Source of the DNA: JAFGPJ01 sp964439135 | GTDB lineage: Bacteria; Planctomycetota; Phycisphaerae; Sedimentisphaerales; Anaerobacaceae | Direction: 5' to 3' | Assembly (NCBI GenBank): GCA_964439135.1 | Contig: CAYTNN010000235.1 | Span: forward strand, 1-6,903 | Length of the DNA: 6,903 bases | Part shown: piece after piece, positions 1-5,287 of the stretch | Position numbering within the stretch: the stretch's first letter is position 1 | Layout: every line of letters starts with the position of its first letter | Notes under the pieces: model-generated | Seen by the model: only the letters and a program-made list of their open reading frames with translations | Databases searched by the model: none | What the model was told of the DNA's origin: nothing | Made by a program: the position numbers and the translations under genes

Positions 1-20
1 AATCTGGGGGCTAAATAAGA

Positions 21-50
21 TTGGCTTTGTTTGGCTTTGAATTGGCTTTG
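21..50. repeat. Three tandem copies of TTGGCTTTG
   Basis: The 9-mer TTGGCTTTG occurs at 21-29, 31-39 and 42-50, separated by 1 and 2 bases. A looser relative (TTGGGTTTG) lies near 132-140. The copies are exact, but no function can be inferred. Confidence 0.8.
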
Positions 51-218
51 TTTTTCGCAGCCTTAAAAGCATGAAATTCTTCATAATCACCTTTCATATA
101 GATACTTACGCCAATTCTGCCCTTTCGTAAATTGGGTTTGTTTTTTCAAATTAAGCTCAAATTTTCGTCGTTTTCTATTCTTTTTCACCTGTTTTTTTCA
201 TTATTCTGCCTTTTTTCG

Positions 219-242
219 ACACGGATTTACACCGATTAACAC
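219..242. repeat. Degenerate tandem decamer (ACACSGATTW)
   Basis: ACACGGATTT (219-228) is followed directly by ACACCGATTA (229-238) and then ACAC (239-242). This is a short 10-bp tandem of two and a half units. Similar motifs are, as I recall, scattered through planctomycete intergenic DNA; that point is memory, not a search. Confidence 0.5.
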
Positions 243-264
243 TGTTGTTTGAGCAACAGAGAAA

Positions 265-285
265 TAATCATTAATCATTAATCAT
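265..285. repeat. Heptamer tandem repeat (TAATCAT)x3
   Basis: Three exact head-to-tail copies of TAATCAT occupy 265-271, 272-278 and 279-285. This is the first of several arrays with a 7-bp unit in this spacer. Confidence 0.85.
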
Positions 286-363
286 TTAGTTACGTATTAT
301 ACGAATCTTGGCACAAAAAGGCGGGCTAATTTCAAATAAATCTCCGTGAGACGGCGTCCTTTG

Positions 364-398
364 TGCGTAGTGCGTGCTGCGTAGTGCGTATTGCGTGC
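364..398. repeat. Heptamer tandem repeat (TGCGTNN)x5
   Basis: Five consecutive 7-bp units start with TGCGT: TGCGTAG (364), TGCGTGC (371), TGCGTAG (378), TGCGTAT (385) and TGCGTGC (392). The first five bases are invariant and only the last two vary. The array resembles the short tandemly repeated heptamers described in other bacteria such as filamentous cyanobacteria. Confidence 0.85.
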
Positions 399-443
399 TG
401 TGGATGGTGTTTTTACCTTGTTTTATGCTTTTTTACTTCATAA

Positions 444-509
444 TTGGACATTGCCTGTTCGATATTGGATATTCGTAGAGGTTGTAGCTCCTGTATTCTG
501 TGTTCTTTA
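444..509. repeat. Degenerate heptamer array, mostly TT-phased
   Basis: From 444 the sequence parses into TTGGACA, TTGCCTG, TTCGATA, TTGGATA and TTCGTAG (444-478). After a 3-base interruption it continues as TTGTAGC, TCCTGTA, TTCTGTG and TTCTTTA (482-509). Eight of the nine units start with TT. The unit is degenerate, so this is less certain than the exact arrays, but the 7-bp phase matches its neighbours. Confidence 0.55.
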
Positions 510-574
510 TCCCGCCTTTTACTCTTTCTTTACAATTTATTTTAAAAAAATCGATAATTCGTAGGTAACATTTA

Positions 575-654
575 CCCCGTGAGATACGCTGTAACTAATA
601 GTGGAAGCGTCTGAAGTTATCTCATGGGGTGAATCCCGTGAGATACACTGTAAC
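575..654. repeat. Hairpin with a duplicated left arm (CCCGTGAGATA element)
   Basis: The arm at 575-586 (CCCCGTGAGATA) can pair with 618-629 (TATCTCATGGGG) over 12 bp with a single G-T wobble. A second copy of the left arm with its flank, 635-654, matches 576-595 at 19 of 20 bases. The single right arm therefore has two possible partners, one upstream and one 5 bases downstream. The layout is that of a dispersed palindromic repeat or an RNA with alternative folds. No adjacent gene indicates a role. Confidence 0.65.
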
Positions 655-693
655 AAGTAGAAGAGCTGAATAGGTCCTGAAAGTCGGAATTCG

Positions 694-713
694 GGATTTT
701 TGATTGAAAATCC
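694..713. other. Small perfect hairpin
   Basis: GGATTTT (694-700) and AAAATCC (707-713) form a 7-bp perfect stem around the 6-base loop TGATTG. No T-run follows on the plus strand, so it is not a typical intrinsic terminator. It could arise by chance in AT-rich DNA. Confidence 0.35.
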
Positions 714-857
714 TAACGGAGCAGTGTAGATTTGTGATCGGTAAGCGATGAAGTGGGACATCTTGGATCTGTGGTCGTTAGTAATGGTTTTGGTAGAATA
801 CGGTGGCTGTACTCAATTATTGATGAGTTTGGGATGCATATATCGGTTGGAAATAAG

Positions 858-868
858 TATGGTGTCCA
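858..868. repeat. Left target-site duplication of the MITE-like element
   Basis: TATGGTGTCCA here is repeated exactly at 1002-1012. The two copies directly abut the outer ends of the inverted repeats of the 869-1001 element, as expected for duplicated target DNA. Confidence 0.75.
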
Positions 869-1001
869 TAATGGCACTAAGTTAAGCATATTTGATCGTC
901 TCAGAGGTTGAGCCAGATGCCGCTTGATTGGAAATTTCGCTGATTTGGCTGGCAAACAAGCTGCTCTCTTGCACACGATTCCCCTTAACTTAGTGCTATT
1001 A
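869..1001. mobile_element. 133-bp MITE-like element, possibly IS4-family derived
   Basis: The left end TAATGGCACTAAGTTAAG (869-886) and right end CTTAACTTAGTGCTATTA (984-1001) are 18-bp inverted repeats with one mismatch. They are flanked by exact 11-bp direct repeats (858-868 and 1002-1012). The element is too short to encode a transposase, so it is a non-autonomous miniature element or an internally deleted insertion sequence. An 11-bp duplication and AGTTAAG-like ends fit the IS4 family (IS231-like members make 10-12 bp duplications); that family assignment is from memory. The interior shows no clear gene remnant. Confidence 0.75.
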
Positions 1002-1012
1002 TATGGTGTCCA
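1002..1012. repeat. Right target-site duplication of the MITE-like element
   Basis: TATGGTGTCCA is identical to 858-868. The match stops exactly at 11 bases on both sides, so the insertion boundaries are unambiguous. Confidence 0.75.
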
Positions 1013-1013
1013 C

Positions 1014-1037
1014 GGAATTGGGTGGAATTGGGAATTG
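1014..1037. repeat. GGAATTG repeated three times
   Basis: GGAATTG occurs at 1014-1020, 1024-1030 and 1031-1037; the last two are directly adjacent and the first is separated by 3 bases. It is another 7-bp unit, lying just outside the MITE target duplication. Confidence 0.6.
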
Positions 1038-1054
1038 GCAAAAAATTGTATAAT
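1028..1054 (+). promoter_or_regulatory. Weak candidate promoter for the two-gene cassette
   Basis: A perfect TATAAT lies at 1049-1054, with TTGGGA at 1028-1033 as a possible -35 box. The 15-bp spacing is short. It would give a leader of about 125 nt before the start codon at 1188. A second weak option is TTGATG (1124-1129) with AT-rich sequence around 1144-1154. Neither is strong, and planctomycete promoters are poorly defined. Confidence 0.25.
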
Positions 1055-1187
1055 TTAAAAACAAAGCTGCGTTATGAGGATTTTGGTTTCGGGAATTGAG
1101 CAGATAACTATTCATCATGTTTTTTGATGTTGTTGTCCGATAATAATTTGATAACGTTATTTTTTGTTGTTAAATGGGAGAGAATAA

Positions 1188-2408
1188 ATGTGTGAGCCAT
1201 GGAAAAGCTGGATACCTGGTGTTTTGTCTAAGGAACAGGTCCAAGAGTTATGCGAAGAGGAATATGTTACAAATGTAAAGAACTGGAATAGCAAGAAGAA
1301 GGGGGAAAATCCAATTGACCATTCGTCTATCGATTTAACCTTATCAAAGGAAGGGTATGAAATGGTAAATGGGTCGATAAAGCCAACTAAACAAGATGGA
1401 TATAAAAGAACGATTCTTGAAAATGCCGATTATTCTAAAGTTCATGATGCAGAGAGTGATGGTATATTTCTTTTAGAAAAGAAACACACATATGTATTTG
1501 CTCTAAATGAAAAACTTGACGGACGAAAGTTAAAAAAAAGCCCGATTTGTGGCCGAGCGACTGCTAAGAGTTCGGTTGGGAGGGTTGATGTATTATGCCG
1601 TTTGATTGTGGACAAGATGGATCACTACGAGTATTTTGACCGAGATAAATTGCCTGAAAAGCAGATTGAAATGTTTTTGGAAATAACTCCTATCACTTTC
1701 AATGTAAGGATCAGGGAGGGAGAACCTTTGTCACAGCTTCGCTTATTTTATTACCTCCCAGATATCTCCCGTATGAAAGGGAAGGAATTATACAGATGCC
1801 TTTTGCGCCGTCAGGAGAATGTGGGGGACGAGACACTTTCGGTTGATCTATCAGGAACGAAAGTTTTTAAGAAGGACAAAATCGTTTATAGGGATAACAT
1901 TGCTGCCTTTAGAGGGAAGGTAGAACAGGACATACCCATAGATTTATGGAAACATGAGGAAACAAACAGACCGAATCCGAATGATTATTGGGAGTGCATA
2001 GAAGCAAATAAAAAGAAAAGGTTGTTAGTTGAAAAGAATCATTTTTATATTTTGAGATCCAAAGAAAGGCTTTGCTTACCAGAAGGAATCGCTGTATATT
2101 GTCGTGCGATTGATGAAGCTATTGGCGAAATGCGTATACATTATGCTGGATTTGCGCATCCTTTTTTTGGTAAAGACCGAAAAGACAAAAAGGAAGGTAC
2201 TCCTCTGATATTTGAGGTTCGCGGGCACAATATTAATGTCAATTTAGTAGACGATGAAAGATTAGCAAGGCTGGTGTTTTATAGAATGTCAAAAGATTGC
2301 AAAAAGCCAGAGCCAGAAGATTACGAAGAGGACGAGAAAAAAGATGATTATAATGAGCAAGAATTGAGGCTGTCAAAATTTTTTAGAGATTGGGGAGATG
2401 GTGATTAG
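1188..2408 (+). CDS. Two-domain dCTP deaminase (dUTPase-like fold)
   Basis: This 406-residue protein resembles the long 2'-deoxycytidine 5'-triphosphate deaminases (Pfam PF06559 type, best known from alphaproteobacteria, usually about 360 residues), predicted to convert dCTP to dUTP plus ammonia in the cytoplasm. Seen in the sequence: an SSIDL motif at 46-50, KSSVGR at 127-132 matching the active-site Ser/Arg loop, and a glutamate at 165 in FLEITPITF matching the catalytic Glu. A second dUTPase-like repeat spans about 284-368 (GEMRIHYAGF at 313-322, FEVRGH at 342-347) but lacks the Ser-Ser-x-x-Arg loop, so it is probably structural. The C-terminal RLSKFF motif is also family-like. A charged stretch at 370-390 and an insert near 328-337 add length. 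The start is supported by GGAG at 1177-1180, 7 nt upstream. The gene is AT-rich relative to the minus-strand operon and probably co-transcribed with the next gene. The family match is strong; activity and role are not shown. Confidence 0.85.
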   Translation: MCEPWKSWIPGVLSKEQVQELCEEEYVTNVKNWNSKKKGENPIDHSSIDLTLSKEGYEMVNGSIKPTKQDGYKRTILENADYSKVHDAESDGIFLLEKKHTYVFALNEKLDGRKLKKSPICGRATAKSSVGRVDVLCRLIVDKMDHYEYFDRDKLPEKQIEMFLEITPITFNVRIREGEPLSQLRLFYYLPDISRMKGKELYRCLLRRQENVGDETLSVDLSGTKVFKKDKIVYRDNIAAFRGKVEQDIPIDLWKHEETNRPNPNDYWECIEANKKKRLLVEKNHFYILRSKERLCLPEGIAVYCRAIDEAIGEMRIHYAGFAHPFFGKDRKDKKEGTPLIFEVRGHNINVNLVDDERLARLVFYRMSKDCKKPEPEDYEEDEKKDDYNEQELRLSKFFRDWGDGD

Positions 2409-2448
2409 TTGAGGACGTGACAATTATATTGCATTGTAGGTAATAAGA

Positions 2449-3486
2449 ATGGAAGACTTATTTTCACAAAAAGGTAATTTTAGTGTTGTTAGGCTATCTG
2501 AAGCAGATGCGCGCGGTGATACCGACCATCTGAAGAGATTGCGGGAGTTGGTATTAGAAAACGAACCGATGTATCCGAATATTAATAAGTGGTTTGACGA
2601 GAAAGTTATGGCGGGCTTGAAGGCTTCAGAAAGAATCGGGTATGTTGGCTATCTTAATGAGAAGCCGGCTGTTTCTGCAATAGTAAGGCGAGGGGAGGCT
2701 GCTAAATTCTGTCATCTTAGAATAAAAGATGAGCTTCAGGATATTAATCTTGGAGAGGCTTTTTTTGCATTGATGGGTCTGGAAGTGAGGGGATTCAGTA
2801 AAGAAGTACATTTTACAATTCCAGAGGGGCTTTGGGAGAAAAAGAATGGATTCTTTAAGTCGTTTGGATTTGCGAAAGCTGTCAAAGCGGGACATCAATA
2901 TAGGCTTTTCGAGGATGAGCTTTGGTGTTCATCAGATTTTGATAAACTTTGGAGGGCCATTTTGAAAAAACTTCCCAAGATTGGTCACGGCTTTTTTGTG
3001 AATGGACAATCACTAGATAGCGGACTTTTAATGAGTATTAAGGCGGAATATGCAAGAAAGGTTGTGTCCGGAGAGAAAAAGGTCGAGATAAGGAGAAGTT
3101 TCTCCAAAAAATGGACTGGGTGTAAAGTTAGTATATACGCGTCGGGACGTGAACGTTCTCTTGTGGGTGAAGCTCTAATATCAAAAGTAATTATTGATAA
3201 ACCTCAAAATGTTTGGGATAGATTTAACGACCAAATAGGATGTACAAGAGAAGATTTTGAGAAGTACACTAGATCCAAAAGCCAGATTTATGCCGTTGTA
3301 TTAGAAAATGCCATACCATATCGAAAAAGCATATCTCTAAGAGAAGTGTCAAGTTTAACGAAAGAGAATTTGCGTCCACCTCAAAATTATTATAACCTTA
3401 ACAATAATATTAAATGGGCAGAGGCCGTTTCAATCGGGGCTTTGTTACAAAGTAGTTTTGGAATGAGAGAGCCCATTTTATTATAA
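2449..3486 (+). CDS. GNAT-like domain fused to an ASCH (PUA-like) domain
   Basis: The 345-residue product has two parts. Residues 10-160 look like a GNAT acetyltransferase fold: GYVGYLNEKPAVSAIVR at 64-80 fits the central strands and FFKSFGF at 135-141 fits the family's closing aromatic-x-x-x-GF signature. The acetyl-CoA loop near 95-103 lacks a clean Q/R-x-x-G-x-G/A, so catalysis is doubtful. Residues 190-317 look like an ASCH domain of the COG4933 type: SGEKKVEIRR at 207-216 carries the G-x-K-x-x-E-x-R signature, IYASGRERSLVGEA at 229-242 fits the following strands, and RPPQNYYNL at 309-317 fits the C-terminal motif. ASCH domains bind RNA or nucleotides, and some are hydrolases or nucleases. 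The ATG is preceded by AGG at 2438-2440, 8 nt away. The gene lies 40 nt after the dCTP deaminase gene with no terminator between them, so a shared transcript is likely. No signal peptide or membrane segment is visible. The ASCH call is firmer than the GNAT call. Confidence 0.7.
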   Translation: MEDLFSQKGNFSVVRLSEADARGDTDHLKRLRELVLENEPMYPNINKWFDEKVMAGLKASERIGYVGYLNEKPAVSAIVRRGEAAKFCHLRIKDELQDINLGEAFFALMGLEVRGFSKEVHFTIPEGLWEKKNGFFKSFGFAKAVKAGHQYRLFEDELWCSSDFDKLWRAILKKLPKIGHGFFVNGQSLDSGLLMSIKAEYARKVVSGEKKVEIRRSFSKKWTGCKVSIYASGRERSLVGEALISKVIIDKPQNVWDRFNDQIGCTREDFEKYTRSKSQIYAVVLENAIPYRKSISLREVSSLTKENLRPPQNYYNLNNNIKWAEAVSIGALLQSSFGMREPILL

Positions 3487-3528
3487 AGATAAACTTGAGA
3501 CTCTAAGATCTTGACAAAACTTGGGACA

Positions 3529-3671
3529 GTGGGGCTGTTGAAAAAGCCCCACCGTAACACCTGAGATTGCCACGCGATTCTTCGAATCGCTCGCAATGAC
3601 GCGAAAATGAACCTTTTGTCATTGCGAGGAGTTTAGCGACGAAGCAATCTCACGTTTTTCAACAGGCCCAC
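3529..3671. repeat. 143-bp composite inverted repeat, MITE-like
   Basis: The outer arms GTGGGGCTGTTGAAAAA (3529-3545) and TTTTTCAACAGGCCCAC (3655-3671) pair at 16 of 17 positions. Inside lie two opposed, diverged copies of a widespread bacterial palindromic repeat of the CATTGCGAG...GCAATCTC type: 3562-3600 on the minus strand and 3618-3652 on the plus strand. TCGCAATGAC (3591-3600) pairs with GTCATTGCGA (3618-3627), and TGAGATTGC (3562-3570) with GCAATCTCA (3644-3652). Smaller perfect hairpins are nested in the left half: 3529-3535 with 3546-3552, and 3574-3580 with 3584-3590. The ends recall insertion-sequence termini, but I see no target duplication. Confidence 0.7.
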
Positions 3672-3811
3672 GTTGACCAATTTATGATGTTGAAGTAGAA
3701 AAGTGATTCCAAAGACGTATAGAAACAAAAGAAAAAGAACTTCAATACGCGGAATCGTAAACGTTCCTGTTTAATCCATTGGTATAAGGCTGTTTTTGGC
3801 CGGGGGGGTAT

Positions 3812-3845
3812 AAAAAAAGCCGCGCCTTTGATAGCGCGACTTTTT
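3812..3845 (-). terminator. Rho-independent terminator of the minus-strand sugar operon
   Basis: Read on the minus strand, AAAAAGTCGCGC (3845 to 3834) pairs with GCGCGGCTTTTT (3825 to 3814), with the 8-base loop TATCAAAG and a run of seven T at 3818-3812. One pair is G-T on the minus strand but would be C-A on the plus strand, which favours the minus orientation. It lies about 87 nt past the stop codon at 3932. Confidence 0.8.
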
Positions 3846-3862
3846 GAATAACAGATTGGAAC

Positions 3863-3880
3863 GGTGGGCCGAGGCCCACC
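3863..3880. repeat. Small perfect palindrome (GGTGGGC...GCCCACC)
   Basis: GGTGGGC (3863-3869) and GCCCACC (3874-3880) form a 7-bp perfect stem around the 4-base loop CGAG. Repeats of this appearance are, as I recall, dispersed in many genomes. It lies between the stop codon and the terminator of the minus-strand operon and may protect the 3' end of the message. Confidence 0.6.
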
Positions 3881-3898
3881 CTACCTATTTATTTTTTC

Positions 3899-3925
3899 GC
3901 CCTGCCGGGTAAGGCTGGCAAGGGC
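3899..3925 (-). other. Imperfect hairpin just after the oxidoreductase stop
   Basis: GCCCTGCC (3899-3906) pairs with GGCAAGGGC (3917-3925) with one bulged base. It starts only 7 nt past the stop codon of the minus-strand gene. There is no T-run after it in that direction, so it looks like a 3'-end hairpin rather than a terminator. Confidence 0.4.
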
Positions 3926-3931
3926 ATTTGC

Positions 3932-5230
3932 TTAACGTCCGCGTCTTTCATCTGATCCTGGGATTGCTACGATATCGTCCGGGGGAGCTACTACGCCGGG
4001 TGACTCGAAATCCAGGGCGGCCGGAGTGAGCGTTAGGTTGTACCAGGGCGAACCGGTATTCTCCGTCAGGTCCTTCCACCTGACCAGCTTGCCGGTATAG
4101 GTGGAGATTCGGCCCATGATCGCGGTGAGCGTCGATTCGGCGACGTTCCGGGCCTCGTTGAGCGGCTCGTTTTTGAGAATACTTTCGAGCAGATCGACAT
4201 GCTCCTGCACGTAGGCGTTGCGGTCGGGGAAGTCCGGCGGCTTGATGTCTTTTCCTTTCAGACCGCCTTCACCCCATGTTTCGCCTGCGGTGCCCGCGAA
4301 GAATTCCCGGACTCCGCCGTCGGTCCCGTTGACCTGGCGGCACATGCTGTGGATGCGGACGCCGTCGCCGTAATCGAAATCGACGCTGTGGAAGTCGAAC
4401 TGGTTGCCGGTCTTGCGGCGTGCTCGGCCGCCGAAGCCGAGAGCGTTGTCCGGCGGATGCCCGATATACCAGTTGGCAACGTCGAGATTGTGAACGTGCT
4501 GCTCGACGATATGGTCGCCCGACATCTCGGTAAAGCTGACCCAGTTGCGGATCATGTAGTCGGCGTCGCTTTCGTTCGGGTCTTTGGTCTTGTACCAGAG
4601 TGCCCCGCCGCACCACCAGACACAGCCGCCGACGATTTTGCCGATCGCGCCGCGTTCGACTGCGTATTGGATTCGTTGATAGTTCGCCTGGTGACGGCGC
4701 TGCGTGCCGGCGACGACTCCGAGGCCGTTCTTCTTGGCAACCTCACCGGCCGCGATAATCTTTCGAATGCCCGGCGGGTCGACGGCAACGGGTTTCTCCA
4801 TGAAGACGTGCTTGCCAGCTTTGACGGCGGCCTCGAAATGCACGGGGCGGAAGTTCGGCGACGTGGCTATCAGCACGACGTCCGCGTCCGTTTCGAGAAG
4901 ATTCTTGTAAGCGTTGCCGCCCCCGAAGCATTTAGATGCCGGGAGCTGGTATTTGCCGCCGGTCGATTCGGCCTTTTGCTTAAACCAGTCGGCGGTAGCG
5001 ACTAATTCCAGCTCCAGCCCGTCGATATGCGTGGCGGCCTCTATGCAGTTGCCTAAGGCTCCGTTGCCCCTGCCGCCGCAGCCAATCAGAGCGATCTTCA
5101 GTTTCCTTTTAGCTCCTGCGGCGAAGATTACACTTTTGCCGGCCAGAATTGCAGCCGCCCCGACCGCAGAGGTCTTCATGAAATCCCTGCGCGAAACACT
5201 GGCGGTTCTTTCAATTGATTCATTCTTCAT
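3932..5230 (-). CDS. Tat-exported Gfo/Idh/MocA family oxidoreductase
   Basis: This 432-residue protein is a predicted NAD(P)-dependent sugar or polyol dehydrogenase. A Tat signal opens it: SRRDFMK at 13-19 followed by an Ala-rich hydrophobic stretch to about residue 39. The Rossmann nucleotide-binding loop IGCGGRGNG is at 49-57, and the family EKP motif is at 145-147, where the lysine is the usual catalytic contact. The C-terminal half carries GDHIVEQHVHNLDVANW at 238-254, whose histidine and aspartate fit the substrate-site motif of the family. The length is normal for planctomycete members with a leader and a proline-rich tail (about 404-424). The ATG has a purine-rich GGAAGGA site 7 nt upstream. 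The gene is last in the operon, 57 nt after the isomerase-like gene, and ends before a clear terminator. The substrate is unknown. Export implies tightly bound cofactor, as in Zymomonas glucose-fructose oxidoreductase; that is inference. Confidence 0.9.
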   Translation of the reverse strand: MKNESIERTASVSRRDFMKTSAVGAAAILAGKSVIFAAGAKRKLKIALIGCGGRGNGALGNCIEAATHIDGLELELVATADWFKQKAESTGGKYQLPASKCFGGGNAYKNLLETDADVVLIATSPNFRPVHFEAAVKAGKHVFMEKPVAVDPPGIRKIIAAGEVAKKNGLGVVAGTQRRHQANYQRIQYAVERGAIGKIVGGCVWWCGGALWYKTKDPNESDADYMIRNWVSFTEMSGDHIVEQHVHNLDVANWYIGHPPDNALGFGGRARRKTGNQFDFHSVDFDYGDGVRIHSMCRQVNGTDGGVREFFAGTAGETWGEGGLKGKDIKPPDFPDRNAYVQEHVDLLESILKNEPLNEARNVAESTLTAIMGRISTYTGKLVRWKDLTENTGSPWYNLTLTPAALDFESPGVVAPPDDIVAIPGSDERRGR

Positions 5231-5287
5231 AAATATTTCCTTCCCGTTAACTTATGCTTCTAAACAATTCTTTCAATAGTGACGGGC

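Larger units (their letters stand above)
1..1187. other. Gene-free, repeat-rich AT-rich spacer
   Basis: I see no convincing protein-coding gene here. The longest open frames (87 and 74 codons, minus strand) have no recognisable protein character and run across repeat elements. The region holds short tandem repeats at 21-50, 219-242, 265-285, 364-398, 444-509 and 1014-1037, a hairpin with a duplicated arm at 575-654, a small hairpin at 694-713 and a MITE-like element at 869-1001. The stretches 51-218 and 714-857 show nothing I can name. An untranslated RNA in this spacer cannot be excluded. Confidence 0.7.
3487..3931. other. Spacer between convergent genes, rich in palindromes
   Basis: No gene is credible here. 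The spacer holds a composite inverted repeat (3529-3671), a minus-strand intrinsic terminator (3812-3845), a perfect small palindrome (3863-3880) and an imperfect hairpin (3899-3925). In 3672-3811 I see nothing I can name. No T-tailed terminator serves the plus-strand pair ending at 3486; the hairpin at 3529-3552 is the nearest structure. Confidence 0.7.

Noticed and set aside
310..335. Sigma-54 promoter starting at TTGGCAC
   Set aside because: The GG half-site is present but no GC element (TTGCA-like) follows at the required spacing.
265..509. CRISPR array
   Set aside because: The repeat units are only 7 bp and abut directly without spacers; no cas gene is present.
537..761. 74-codon minus-strand open frame
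   Set aside because: It runs through the hairpin and duplicated arm at 575-654 and shows no protein-like features.
713..976. 87-codon minus-strand open frame overlapping the MITE-like element
   Set aside because: It crosses the target duplication and left inverted repeat, has no recognisable domain, and cannot be a conserved gene or an intact transposase fragment.
1188..2408. Zinc-dependent cytidine-deaminase-fold dCTP deaminase (AvcD-like defence protein)
   Set aside because: There is no HxE or PCxxC zinc motif and no P-loop kinase domain; the motifs fit the dUTPase-like fold instead.
3529..3552. Intrinsic terminator for the plus-strand cassette
   Set aside because: The 7-bp stem GTGGGGC/GCCCCAC is perfect, but no T-run follows it on either strand.
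4199..5005. 268-codon open frame on the plus strand
   Set aside because: It lies antisense to the oxidoreductase gene; its Ala/Val/Asp-rich product is what high GC third positions produce in the opposite frame, and it has no family resemblance.
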